A DNA stretch of 64,000 bases from Ligula intestinalis (Eukaryota; Platyhelminthes; Cestoda; Diphyllobothriidea; Diphyllobothriidae), in contig JAYGXS010000009.1 in the NCBI GenBank assembly GCA_036362985.1, forward strand, positions 14,085,303-14,149,302, given 5' to 3'. Both the position numbers and the translations under genes were made by a program. Below are positions 23,100 to 34,684 of this stretch, one piece after another (position 1 is the first letter of the stretch; every line of letters begins with the position of its first letter). The notes below the pieces were generated by a model, which saw nothing but the letters and a program-made list of their open reading frames with translations, was not told the DNA's origin and did not search any database.

Positions 23100-24040
23100 G
23101 TTATTCTACAGTAGCGCCTTCTTGATTATGGAGAGGCACATTCTCATGTATGGACTACGCACTATTGTCCGAGTTGTTATACTTGGTTATTATGACTATT
23201 ATTTAGGATAACCAGGTAGAGTTGGTTCTTGTGATTGGATAGCGATTCATCGTGGGACCGCTAAATTGTGAAAGCTCTTTGCCCAAGTTTCTTACGGAAA
23301 TAGTCATTAAACGTTTTATGCTTAAAGAGTGAGTGCGTAGTGCGTGCTTACTGCGTGGAAAGTGTACAGTAAAAAATAAATTAAAGCCGACTGTAATTGT
23401 TTTAGTGAGCTAAATATTTATGTGTGAGATTTATCAAAGGATGATAAGATGAACCATCATAGACTCCTATTGGTTCATCCAAGGATGCATATTGACCAAT
23501 CAGGATATTGGACAATTCTTATTGGTTAAAATGATGAGGGAAAATGGTTGGATAGGCAGAAATTCGATGTAGTAAAACTTTGAAATATAGCAATTAAGAC
23601 CCTTAAAGGGCCTCTATGGATCCGTGCCAACTGCTGCTTAGATCTTATGTAATTTACTGTTTAAATCAATTGATTTTTTACTAAGTCATTATTAGCCATT
23701 GCCTGTTGGTTAAAGTTTCGGTAAATTAATCGCATAATTGTTGCGCCTCGCTAGACATTTAACGACACACCGTCTTTCAAAAATGCGCGATGCTGCGTAT
23801 ACTGAATAGTGTACTTAAACGCCGTGCTTTTTATTTTCGCCTATCGTCATTTCTACCTCTACTGTTCCAAACTATTTGACATTCTTTTCCCCTCCCATTA
23901 AAATCACCATATTATCACTAATTCTGGTTTTAAAATAGCCGGTGGTTACTGGCACCCCCCACGGGTCATGCAGCATACCGAATGAACATGCATTTAACTT
24001 TCTACACAATCATTTAAAAATAAGCTGCCGTTGCTGTATC
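23100..24040. other. intergenic, AT-rich, nothing recognised
   Basis: No ORF of note. Several short 'ccaatcagga' / 'ttggttc.tcc' words recur around 23460-23530 but do not form a clear array. Confidence 0.4.
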
Positions 24041-24059
24041 CCTCTTTCAGGCATGACTG

Positions 24060-24345
24060 GACGCAGTCATCGCAAATGACTACTGCTGCCTGAGGCAGTA
24101 ACTTGGGGTTCGGTTCCTTGGGAGAAGAGAAGTCATGGGGGGCCAGAACGGAAGGAAGACTTTATTCTGTACAGAAGGAATAGAGAATAGACAGTGGGAA
24201 ATTGCTTGTCAGATGACCGCACAACCGCAAGCCGGCGGGCGGGAGGCATCTGAAGTGATGTCTGCTCAGCGGTCGTCATATGAGGTCCTCTGTGGGTCGG
24301 CCTGTGATTGGCTGTTCCAGAGGCCGGAAACAGCAAGCGTTCACA
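24060..24345 (+). repeat. 200-bp dispersed repeat family, + copy 1
   Basis: The order is 'ggttc.gttccttgggagaag', 'gaagtcatgggg', 'tttattctgtacagaag', 'gacagtgggaa'. The same order occurs at 30330-30540 and 40765-40970 (+) and, reversed, at 43205-43425, 44905-45125 and 52365-52545. Six copies in one window make it an abundant family. No coding domain is seen, so it is probably a SINE-like or MITE-like repeat. Confidence 0.75.
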
Positions 24346-24349
24346 AGTA

Positions 24350-26295
24350 CACATCGACTTGAGCTAGTCACGACAAGGGTTCAAAAGTGCACTTCCTGTG
24401 GAGGGCCCTCTTTCTGGTGACTTCTGTCTTTTTCCTACAAGGTAGCATTTGGCTTGATAAGTGTAGTTCTCCGAGTACATGCCTGCGCTGCCAATACGGC
24501 AAATGATTGCCTCGGTTGCTTGCCGACCTTGTCGAAACACGCACACACACACGCACATTCCGATAGCGACACGGGTGTGGCGTAAGTGCCAAAATTATCT
24601 TGTTAAGTAGACTACGGAAGACAAGGGCGCCTGTTGCAGAGCTGCGCGGACTTGCACGCGCGCACCTGTGGCAGATCGAAGTGCACAGGCAAGAACAGGT
24701 ATCGCGATCTTCAGACCCGGTTCCGTCTAGGAAGAGAAGAAGTTTGACGCCAGGTTGAAGGACTACCATATTCAATACAGAGGTAGTGCAGAATAGGTTC
24801 GAGGGAACTGACAGTCAGACGTGTGCACAACCGCCCGTGAGGGTACCGGTGTCCCAAGAGTGTGAGCGTGGGGGTCTTCACAGCGTCTGCAGTGAGTCAG
24901 CCTCAGGGAGATGATTGGCCAGACCGGATTGGGGTAGGGAGGCACTGGTGAATGTGCACTTGCTGGCGGCCTCGATAGGCAAGGGTCGCGCGCAGACAGG
25001 CGTCACTACACAGGAACCGCACACTGCATGTGGCTTCGCGCCAAATGCCCGGGAAATTGGGTTTAGGATCAAGGTGAAGTTCAGGATTAAGATGACGTTA
25101 GAGACTTGGCTTCCTGCTAAGAATGACGTTTAGGTTTATGGTAGCGTTAGGGTTAACTTTCTACGTTAATTGCATGGTAGAGTTGCCATTAGGGAATATT
25201 TACCCATCATAAAGTTCATCACAAAGCCAGCCTGCTGTGCTGCCTCACGCTGCCTTTGTTCGCCCAACCGCACAGGTTGATTGTCTATTCGCGCCCGCTA
25301 AGCTCCCACGCAGTTTCTCTGTCAACCGCTTCGAGAGGCCCGTGATGTCCTGCCGGTCCTATGCTACCCCCGTCTGCTTGCTGCTCAAGGCGAAACTTAG
25401 TTTGAACCAATTGATGTGCGTCTGTCTACTTGGCTGCTTGCACGGAACACTAAGCAAATTCGACAGTCACGGTTTCATAGCAGCGAACACAACTTCGCGG
25501 ACACATCTGGCGACCACACGCAGTTGGCGGTACTGTCTTGCTTGACTTGTGATTTCAGGGAACTTTCTGCTTATCATCACAGCTACTTGTGACATGTTTT
25601 TTTTTCGTGTCCTGTTTAAGCGGCCATACAAGTCATCCTTGGCCAGGCAGGTTCTACTGGCAGTCTGGCTCTCGGCTGATGATGGCTGTCACCACTTTAT
25701 AGCTGATAGGAAAATGGCTATGTTAGTAAGTGGTTTGGCAGATTTGAGTAATTGATTTGGCCCAATTGTTAAAATCACGTTAGATTCGAACCTCATTCCA
25801 GCACGGGGACGTTTTAGTAGAGCCAAAGTTCCGGCCCACTGAGTTGCGAGGCCGCTACCGGGATCCCTGAATTTACCCGTCCAGTCTACTTTAACGTATG
25901 GAATCCACCAGATGACTATATGGCACGCTTCATTATTAGGAGACTTTAACAGATTTGGATGTTAGTGTCCTAGTTATCGCAATTTCAGGTCTTCGTTCTA
26001 TTTCCGACAACAGGTATGACACCGGTCTGCAAAATTTAAGTAAATTGTCAATTGTAACAAAACACCAGGCTGAAATATCTTTGTGCATTCCTTTGTATGA
26101 GTGTTCAGCAATTCAACCATCAACTTTGACTGTGTCCACAGTATGCAGGGATTGTGCCTTAGTGTGGACTATTTTTAAGTGATATTAGACTCGTGTTACA
26201 GCTGCCGCACGGATGATTGAGTATGTCTCATAGGAAACTTAGTAATTAGCAGACCATAGGTAGTTTATGGGATGGTTGGGAGTAATCTTAGTGAT
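24350..26295. other. intergenic, nothing coding recognised
   Basis: Short (CA)n-like stretch at about 24540-24560. A degenerate guanine-rich stretch with 'gggtttagg', 'gcgttagggttaac' occurs at 25055-25160. Open frames up to 135 codons lack domains. Confidence 0.4.
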
Positions 26296-26299
26296 GGTT

Positions 26300-26460
26300 C
26301 TTAGATCACTAAAACCATCAGGTCGAATCCGATGTTGTAGGTACAAGCAGAAGTCACCATAATGAGTGCTTTTTTTGTGCACACATCTCTAAGTTGTTGT
26401 CTTAGGCAGCAGTGACCGTTGGTGAAGCCAGGACCGATGTTGACTGCGTCCCTTCGTACT
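26300..26460 (+). repeat. short dispersed repeat (SINE-like), copy 2
   Basis: Partner of 16530-16690; see that entry for landmarks. Confidence 0.6.
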
Positions 26461-27089
26461 GGGTGAGTGGTGTTTTGTGAGTGAGATGATGATGTCGAAA
26501 GAAGTAATCGTCGACTATAAGAAGTTCCCCCAAGTCAGAAGTCACTCAGACCGATTAGGTTGGACAGTGTACGGTAGCAAAGGAGCTAACAAAAGGCTCT
26601 GTAGAAAGGAGCGGCTCCCAGTAAGCAATCCAGTTGTTGTATCTGTATCTCTGCGCAGACTTGAAGGATCCGAGGACGTCCTCCAACCAATCAGGAAATG
26701 GTCCTCTCTGCTTGGCTCAAAATCTCATGGGTCCATATACGATGCTTTTTGGATGGCCATTTCGCGGTCCTAATAAATCTCATAATAGCCATTTCGTTTT
26801 TACACCTAGAAAGACGAAGAAATTTACTATCAAAAGAATATTTTTGTGTATTTTCTCTCTAAGCTTTATTTCTAGCTCGGAGATATCCAAATCAATGGGA
26901 AAATGTATACTACTCAAGAAGTCATTTTTACAGTGTATTCGTTACAGGCGGCTGGAAAGTAGCTCGAGGCAGACTTGCGTAGCATTTACCGCACTCGGGC
27001 CTCCCTCATTCACCCTACACCGATGGCATAGCACTGCCAAGACGATTGACCTGGGGCAAGGATGCACGGAGTGACAAAATACACAGCCA

Positions 27090-27315
27090 TTATACACGAG
27101 CCGCACAAAGCGGCGGTCCGGATACTTGACCCAAACTCGGAGCTTCCAACACATTTCGGAGAGACTGGTCGCAACTTCGACATTCAAGGAGCGACAAACG
27201 TACACCGATGAACCTCAAGTGGAAAGACTGCCGCTTTTGGCATGGTACTCAGACGCCAGCTCCGTTAACAGTCATCTGGACCTTCCCGCGTCCTACAAAG
27301 TCCTACGCCATTAAG
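27090..27315 (+). mobile_element. Penelope-like element, C-terminal tail
   Basis: The frame reads 'TRSFQHISERLV', then 'LLAWYSDASSVNSHLDL' and 'ASYKVLRH' before a stop. It is the tail downstream of the GIY-YIG nuclease and closely resembles 52800-52880 ('LEALYSNSNCINRHLDL', 'AAYKVLRH'). The copy is short and 5'-truncated. Confidence 0.6.
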
Positions 27316-27629
27316 TGAGTAAAGGACAGGACATGGTCAAACTGAACTTACGATTTGTAAACAAACACGGCCCGTGAAGAAACCACCGGAAATGGAGCCG
27401 GATTTCCAGCATCCTCTACCGTGGGGATGAAGCACAACACTAACTGGCGTCAAGTTATGCCAAAATCCGCACGAAGGGCCAAGCAGCGAGCATAAAATAA
27501 TCGATCAGCCCATGGCCAACGCGCACAGCCACAACTGTGTATTGCTGCTCGATAAAGTCAGTTTAGGCTTTGACACGGACAGCCGGCCCAGCTATCCGAA
27601 ACGTCAGCGAACATGCGAACACATTCTAG

Positions 27630-27990
27630 TGCGCATAATATGGCCTTTGATTATTTAAATTATCTAATGTTTGTCAAAAAACAGGGGGTCATAAATGAAA
27701 TGTGCAATTGCGAAAATATTGAGAACTGCTCAAATTTGTGGAACAACGCAGAGAACTACGAATTTCCGAGATAACAATAAAGTGAACTGAAAAATAAAAA
27801 AAATTAAAGTAAAATAATAAAAATAACTCAATAAACGCAAGGTAAAATAAGCTTAACTTAATAAATTACAAGAAATCTAAAATTAAATAAAATAAAACCT
27901 TAATAATAAGCTAAAATACAAATTAAAACTAAGCAGAAAAATAAAATAAACTGTAAATAAACTATTTATGGCACGCTTCTTTTTGTCGCC
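27630..27990. repeat. AT-rich low-complexity tract
   Basis: A long run of A/T with many 'aataaa', 'aaaataa' and 'taataa' words, densest at about 27770-27960. It contains no gene. Confidence 0.8.
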
Positions 27991-28119
27991 AACTATTTCA
28001 TTATTTGATTAATTCTGGAACCAAAATTAAACTTCCACCGTGCCGTCCGACTGGGAATCGAGAGTGTCCAACGGAGGCCGATGGCACTGCGAGAACACCA
28101 ATTGGCGTAAGCAGTCGCT

Positions 28120-28470
28120 TATTAGGTTGGCCCACAATGCACGCCAACAGACTTTTCCGAACTAGGCCTGATACTGTCTGGTTAGTTAAACAAGTAACCA
28201 GGCTCTTTTAGGTTAGTTGTGTGGCATGGTGTCAGGCAGAGTATATGCACCGAAGGCTGTTCCCACAACAGGCTGCGTTTGATAAAACCGGTATCGAACT
28301 GGCTTGCGGCACGGGTTGATAGGACTTAGATAAGAGAGATATATGCTTTATTTTGAAATAAAATTCGAAATAGTTTAGCAAAAAACACCGTTCACTGTGG
28401 ATAAAATTAGACATAAACCACATAACAGCGGAAGTAGCGAAAAATGACGTCCAGATGAGCTTGTAGCGAC
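28120..28470 (+). repeat. Penelope-associated 350-bp repeat, copy 1
   Basis: It matches 29815-30170 in the same orientation: 'ggttggcccaca.tg', 'agagtata..caccgaag', 'ccaacaacaggctgc' (here with one change), 'gcggcacgggtt', 'agagagatatatgcttta', 'aaaccacataa.agcg'. In the second copy it directly follows a GIY-YIG coding remnant, so it is probably the 3' non-coding part of a Penelope-like element. Confidence 0.75.
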
Positions 28471-29043
28471 CTTGCACTCTACCAGGTGCACGTCCCGATG
28501 TCTGGCTTTCCGGTCGTGCCCTCAATCCGTGTAGACCTCAAGGCCGTTAAGCTCCCCGGACTTACTGGCTCGAGACACAGGCCACCCACGTTATCCAGCA
28601 ACTGTGTCAAACAACATGTCGTCCAACCAATCAAAGGCCGACCTAGCCAATGAAAGTTCTCTCTCTGTCTTATGGCCCGACTACTCTCAGACCTCACTTG
28701 AGATCCGGTCAACCTACTGAGCGGACGTGTCTCTCCCAAGTCAATCTACTCTCATCTACTCTCCTTTCATTTGTGTACACAATACATTCTTCTCACTAAT
28801 CTGGCCTTTCACGCCTTATCCTATTCTACTAGCTTCTACATGTTGGGATAAGTTCGATCATCTATTATCTCGGCGGACCACATCGTATCCCACAAGCTAA
28901 CGAAATAGGCGTGTTAGGTTGGGTAAAAAATCATCAAGGACAACATAACTATCCAGACCACTCACAATGCGGAAGTTTCGTATGAGGTCCACTCGTAGTT
29001 GTTTATAGGAAAGAGACCCCAAGTTGAGGGTTGACAGTCTGCT

Positions 29044-29490
29044 TTAATAGGGCAGTGTTCCTAGGCCATTGACCATTTTGTCGCTCGCATCTGGACCTGC
29101 TCTAAGACAGGACAGTCTTTGACAGTCCACGGTCTTCCTGCCTGTAGAGCGAATTCTAGGTGCGGCCGAAAAAAGCTTCGAAGTATTTTTTAAATGCTGT
29201 CTTTTTAAAACTTCATAGAGGGTCGTCTTATCTGTGGCAATATGCATCTGGCTGACTTCGCCGCTTTCGCAGAGTTAAGAGTTGGTTTGAATGAAGAATT
29301 AATCCGTACAGTAAAGTCTTTCTGACTGTCAACTTGTTGCAGTGGTGTACCATTGAAGGAATAAATTCTCGTGCTGAATGCTTTACAATTGCTGATTTGG
29401 AGAAAGTTAAATTTACTATCATTGAAGGGCATAAGCCAATGCTTTGACCAGTCCACCACTCTGTTGAAGTTAGCTTGCAGATGATTTTCA
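29044..29490 (-). mobile_element. CR1-like reverse transcriptase fragment
   Basis: The minus strand reads 'VDWSKHWLMPFNDSKFNFLQI', 'PLQQVDSQKDFTVRI' and 'LNSAKAAKSAR', then in another frame 'LKRQHLKNTSKLFSAAPRIR' and 'VNGLGTLPY'. The first part is the RT segment downstream of the catalytic Asp pair, and the last part resembles the C-terminal 'V..WNSLP' end. The middle thumb region is missing, which implies an internal deletion at about 29230. It is oriented head-to-head with the Penelope fragment at 29545. Confidence 0.65.
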
Positions 29491-29544
29491 TCTGCTGTGT
29501 TTTGGAAAACTTTCCAGAATTTTATATATCGACTGTGATTTCAC

Positions 29545-29880
29545 CCTGTTCGTATATCCAAAGGCTCTGGTGCAGTTGCGAACAGAGCAACTACATCGGA
29601 GAAATTGCCAGAAGTTTCAAGGTGCAAATTGCCGAACACACGACAGCAATGCGGCGAAATCATTCATTCATTCGACCAGACTTGGCCACACATTCAAATT
29701 TGATTAGGCCGAATTTCTCGTAAGGGGTGACAATCCGGTGGGCCGAGATTTACTTGAGTCATGGCTCACGGGCCCCCATTCCATGAACAAGTGCAACTAT
29801 TTACCTGATCCGTATTCGGTTGGCCCACATTGTGCAGCAATAGTCTTATCCGAACTAACCTCAAACCCTCTGGTTATTTA
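29545..29880 (+). mobile_element. Penelope-like GIY-YIG endonuclease fragment
   Basis: It reads 'CSCEQSNYIGEIARSFKVQI', 'AEHTTAMRRN', then (new frame) 'DLLESWLTGPHS'. The Y-I-G-E motif, following Arg and E-H pair are those of the GIY-YIG nuclease of Penelope-like elements. The RT is absent. The 350-bp repeat copy at 29815-30170 overlaps its 3' end. Confidence 0.7.
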
Positions 29881-30170
29881 AAAAAAACTTGACCAGGTAG
29901 TATGAGGTTAGTTTTCTGGCCTCGTGTTAGCTAGAGTATATACACCGAAGACTGCTCCAACAACAGGCTGCCTTTGAAAAACCGGTGTCAGACAGATTTG
30001 CGGCACGGGTTAATAAGACTGAGATAAGAGAGAGATATATGCTTTATTTTAAAATTTCATTCAAATATTTTAGCAGAAAATGTCCTCTATACAATGTGAA
30101 CAAAATAGAGCACACAAACCACATAAAAGCGTAAGTAACGAATAAATATAGTCCGGATGAGCTAGCAAAA
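29815..30170 (+). repeat. Penelope-associated 350-bp repeat, copy 2
   Basis: Partner of 28120-28470. It begins with 'tcggttggcccacat' and ends near 'agtccggatgagcta'. It follows the GIY-YIG remnant directly. Confidence 0.75.
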
Positions 30171-30329
30171 TAGACGTCGTCACCCCTAAGTAGAAATATT
30201 AGTAATGAATCCAAATAGGTCTAAATGGAGTAATTTTTAAGAAACGGGGAAACAAATTTAGTGAGCGTGGCATGCCAGCCGCAATCATAAATTGGCGGTG
30301 ATTTTATTGCGTAGAGATAGGGCTAATAA

Positions 30330-30545
30330 GGTTAACCCTAACGACTGGGATCTTCCAGGACCGGTCCCTTAGGAGAAGAGAGAAGTCCTAGGGAAAACCA
30401 AAATGATAGGAAGAGTGTATTCTGCGCAGAAGGGTTGAAGAATAGGCAGGAGGTGGTTTGACTGTCGGAGCGCACATCCAGCAGCGAAGTGGTCTAGGTC
30501 GGAAGTGATGTGTGGGATATAGTAGCGTCGGGGTCATCAATGTGG
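30330..30545 (+). repeat. 200-bp dispersed repeat family, + copy 2
   Basis: Landmarks are 'ggtcccttaggagaagagag', 'gtcctaggg', 'gtattctgcgcagaagg' and 'aataggcagg'. See 24060-24345. Confidence 0.7.
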
Positions 30546-32062
30546 GATACGATGTGGTCCGGCCAGATACTAGGCGATCTAACGTATCCCAACATGTATA
30601 AGCCAGTGGATAGTTTAAGATGTGGAAGGCCAGATTTGTATGAATGATTAACTCAGGTTAGAAGGAGTTGAATATGAGTTATAAACAAGTGACTCCCAGA
30701 CAAGTGTAGTCCAGCCATGAGTGGGCCGGAGTCCAGAGGCACAGTCCGGCAAGTAGATCACCGGAGTCCGTACAACTCCAACCGAACATTGAGTCATCGG
30801 CTCTGGATATGACTGAGGGTAAACAAATCGTCCGCATCTCGGGAACTGGTCTAACCTTGAGAAGTGGTTGGTAAGTGAGACTAGACCGCCTTGAGAAAGC
30901 TAGACAGGAGTGACCTTGAACGTAGGCCTTGACTATGGTGTCATGCGGACGCGTGGTGATCACGCCAGACATGACCTAGTTCGCGCGGCGTCCGAGGAAA
31001 GCATGACTAAGAAAGGGGTATCGCTACAGATATCTGGGGGCAGATACCGCATTGATGTCTGTGTCCAGACGGATTGAGGCCAACCTACTAAAAGGGCTAG
31101 CTTACAAAAGCGGGAATATCACTGGATGGATAGAGGTTAAGCCACTGTGCGTTGAGGCCAGGACGGGAGAAGCACAGTGCGCACGTTTGTGCCTGGTCCG
31201 AGACATGCTGAAAACTGCCTTCGCGCGAGGTCCTATGCTCTCATTGGCCTTGTCTGTGGCGTCACGAGTTAGGAGGCCATCGGGCTGCAGAGACACTGCA
31301 AGTTCGCCTCAATCAGACAAAAATATTTTAAGCAGGAAAGTGTGCTAAGATTGATTAAAGGCCGTTTAGTCTAGTTAGTCAGCACAGAAGATCGCAAACA
31401 ATGCATAATGGCTGCACACACCATGACGAATCGTCCTTGAAAAAGTCGCTATGTTTGTGCAAAATGGGACAGTGTCTACGTCGTGCTATGATTATCTCAT
31501 CTCTGTAGTTTGAAAAAACAATGCGCGTTAAAGATCAGTTGCAACTAAGCGCAATAGGCCAAGCGATGTATATGTGTGGTAGCCTACGCTTAATACTGCT
31601 GCGTTGACTCATTCACTCTTCGTTCTAAAAGCCTTTGGATACCCGCGCGTCTTTTTCAATCACGCATGACGCCCGCAATGTCCTGTCCATTCTGCACTCC
31701 TCCAGCGACTCGATTTTTGAGGCGCACGTGAGCTCGTGCCAATCGATGCGGGCCGTTCCACTTGATTGGCTGCCCGGGCAGCTTATGATACATTCTGCAG
31801 TCAAGGCTTCGCAGCAGCTGATACATGCTGAGGGCGCAGCGGTTGCGATCGCTCGACAGCGCCTGTTGCAAAGCCCCTTTCGTGCAGTAAAAGCCCTTCC
31901 TACCAGCTCTGTCTTACCTGACTTTTGCTTTGGGGAACCTTCTGTAGTCGAAATCACCACCTTTGATAATTGGGGAATCCGATCGAACACATTATCATTC
32001 CACATCTACGATATAGTCAGGTGTTGACCATGGACAACTTTCCACCAAATATTTAGCTTATT
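30546..32062. other. intergenic with open frames of unknown meaning
   Basis: A 130-codon plus frame (31635-32027) and a 126-codon minus frame (31625-32005) overlap here. Neither shows a domain I recognise. The plus frame lies just upstream of the Gypsy-type fragment and could be a diverged part of it, but nothing in it proves that. Confidence 0.35.
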
Positions 32063-32640
32063 TTGGGGCCTGCTTCTACTTCTATTACTGCCGTACATCT
32101 CAACCAAATGGTTGAACGGCAGATGGAGAGGTACGGCTTTGTCAAAAAACCACTTGCCGCTCTCCCAATTCCTGAAGGTAGGCCTATATGTCCTCTCTCA
32201 CACCTGAAAACTGAGACTGCGAAAATTGCTGAACAGGTAGCTTCTCTTCAACAGCGATCAAACTCTTCATTCCGGAGTCCAAAGAGCCCATCTGTCCGAC
32301 ATGTCCAGCTTGCTTCTTTAGCTCATCCCAGCTCAGCTATCACCTGCTGCTATCACTCCATCTTTGGTGCCAGAGCCCGTCGCCCCATCTCTCCCTGCTC
32401 CTTCATCTCTCAGGAGAGCAAACGAGTTCAACCACTGTACGCGACGGTGAATGCAACCAATCTTCATGGTGTCTCTAACTCTGGTCGTAACTTGTACGTC
32501 TGCAGCACACGGAGTGTCAGAAGTTTCCTGGTGGATACGGGTGCTCAACTGACTGTCAAACGCCCGCGCTGAGTCCATTTTAGTCAATAAATGCAGTGTG
32601 CTACCCTTTAAATGCGATCCTTCCTCCCTTTTACGTTAGC
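32063..32640 (+). mobile_element. Ty3/Gypsy-type gag C-terminus and protease fragment
   Basis: A 169-codon frame ends in 'VRSFLVDTGAQLTV', the D-T-G active-site region of a retropepsin. Upstream is 'CCYHSIFGARARRPISPCSF', which resembles the spaced Cys/His segment before the protease in flatworm Gypsy elements ('YH..FG..A..C..PC'). The frame stops soon after the active site, and no reverse transcriptase or integrase follows. It is therefore a truncated fragment. No LTR is identified beside it. Confidence 0.7.
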
Positions 32641-33740
32641 AACTTAACCTAAGCACATCAACAGGCGTTTGACGGGCTAGAATAGGTCCCTGCGAGTCGA
32701 AAGATAGTGAGAAAGTCTTACACTCTGAAATGAATATTAGCGCAGCCTTCACTGCCAGAAATCTTTCATGACGCACTAAACGTCTGACGTTGCAAGTTGC
32801 CAAAAATGGATAACTTCACTCTCCTTAGGAAGGAAGGGGGGGTCGAGGGACGTGGAGCGGAAATTGTTGCTCTTTACTGCGACATTTATGACATTTTCAC
32901 GCATGACAGATGCAAACCCACAATAACCTCGTATGGGCAGTGCGCACATTTAACTATGTGCCCGATCAATTTGCTGCTCTATATAGGGAGCAAACGATAC
33001 CGCCAAAAAGGCGGGTTGACCCGCCTGATAATTTTTATCAGCACGAACAGTGAGCTCGCCTGACCACGGTACCCAAGGCCCGGTACGAGTGATGCAAGAG
33101 AAGATGAGCGACTATGAGCAGCGTGCATTCACACAAAGCAAGTTAGAGCAAGGCGTTCGCACACAGGGGCTATGCGTATTAATGGTCCGCGTCGAGACAC
33201 TGTCCAATCGGACACGGTCCAATCAGAATTGAGGAGACGAGACAGTGGGGCGGCGGACGGCCGCCTTAGTGTGTGCTCACTCATCGTGGAAATGGACGCA
33301 TTCTTCACAATAACAACTAATGTCGAAAAGGTTATTCATATTGTCGAATACTGTTTCTTAGAAAATACCAGAGCATACGAATTCGCCAAAAAATCCAGCA
33401 CTCCTGTTTGAATGTCAAGATCGGCACTCCAGAGTGTAAAGACGCAAGATACGGACTGGTTATTTAAGTTCATTAAGGTTAGCACTTTTTTGGTGAGAGC
33501 CCAGGCTGTAGTTGCCCCCAGCATTGTTTTCGCCGACGGTAACTGATCAGACAGAAGATGGGACTTTATCAGTTTTTACGGTTTACTGTTTATTTTTCAT
33601 TTTCGGTGTACATATACATTTAAATTTAGTAGTCTCGATCCCGCCCACTCCTTTCATCCCATACCACGAAATTCCTGTTCGTCTTTGTGGTCTGGCTATT
33701 ATCAGCCCTATTTAGTGCCATAGCTGATTTAAACGTCTTT
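32641..33740. other. intergenic, nothing recognised
   Basis: Short frames only. 'cactgtccaatcggacacggtccaatcag' near 33200 contains a short internal duplication. No gene. Confidence 0.4.
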
Positions 33741-33755
33741 AGGTCCCTTGCCCGA

Positions 33756-33840
33756 TCGTGTGTGTGTGTGTGTGTGTGTGTCGCCCATCGTCGAAATCGA
33801 CGGGGGAACTGTGTGTGTGTGCATGTGTGTGTGTGTATAT
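33756..33840 (+). repeat. (GT)n microsatellites around a 14-bp hairpin
   Basis: A (GT)n run at about 33756-33782 is followed by CGTCGA-AA-TCGACG (33789-33802), then 'gggggaactg' and a second (GT)n run. The hairpin and 'gggggaactg' recur at 37803-37826 and, reversed, at 10716-10738, each beside a GT/CA run. Confidence 0.8.
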
Positions 33841-33863
33841 GCTTTTGCCAAAAAGCTATGGAG

Positions 33864-34684
33864 CCTCGACCACGGACGCCGACCGTCAATGGAGCATGGA
33901 TAATGCCTTTCAGTCGTTGACTGACTGGTAACTCCCTTCAGGAGGGTGTTGACCCAGGCTTCATGCAGGGCTGCTCTCACCCTTCGGAGATCCAATGGTC
34001 TGTATGCACATGCAATGCCAGTCTTCAGCCAACCACGGTCCCTGCGGCCTGGAAGGCGCTGGCACTTTCTCTCACTTCTGATTCCCTGTTGGTGACTGCG
34101 CTCGCGCTCCCACTGGGTTTCAGGCCCCACTGCGGGTGCCCGAAAAGCTAGGCGGTCACTATGCGGTGGGGGAGAGAGTGAGGTCGACCTCGGCGCGTTT
34201 CTTCCCTCACTATAATAAATCTGAATTCGTCTGAATCTATCACGGTGCGCTAAAAGCCGTAGCTTGGAGGGTCTGCCAACTGACGGGAAAACTCGGACAC
34301 CCTACGTAGCTGCTCCTACTGTACGCGTGTCTCTGTGTGTGCGTACGGGAGGAGAGGGAGGACTGAGAGTCAGGCTGCAATGGCTCCCTCTTAATGGTCG
34401 GGAGCATACCTAGCGAGATGGCTGTGTCAAGTGTGCGCGTGCTGAGTGTTTATCGCGCCAGCCATCTACACCTTCCCTCATCCCCGGTCTTATAGACTTT
34501 GTCATTACACCGGATACGGAGGTGGGAGTGGCGAGCGAGTGGGTAGATTCTGCGCGAGTCTGCCTAAACTCCTGTTTTCCCTCGCGCCAGTTCTCTGCGT
34601 TGCTTCTGCTTGCTGTCGCTTACGTATTGCTTGCCCAGCTCGCCTTTGTGTCAGTTGCGGCTTGCTTAAGCGTTTGCCCGCAGA
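33864..34684 (+). repeat. hairpin/(GT)n repeat family, long copy 1 (3' end replaced)
   Basis: It matches 36937-37772 nearly base for base: 'cttcatgcagggctgctctc', 'ctgattccctgttggtgact', 'agctaggcggtcactatgcg', 'tgcgctaaaagccgt' and so on. At about 34678 it breaks off within 'gcgtttgc' and the RT-zinc-finger element starts at once, so its own hairpin and GT tail are missing here. A hairpin and GT runs instead lie upstream at 33756-33840. A 106-codon frame inside has no domain. Confidence 0.85.

Noticed and set aside
25050..25160. Interstitial telomeric repeat
   Set aside because: Only scattered TTAGG-like words occur, with no array of perfect TTAGGG units.
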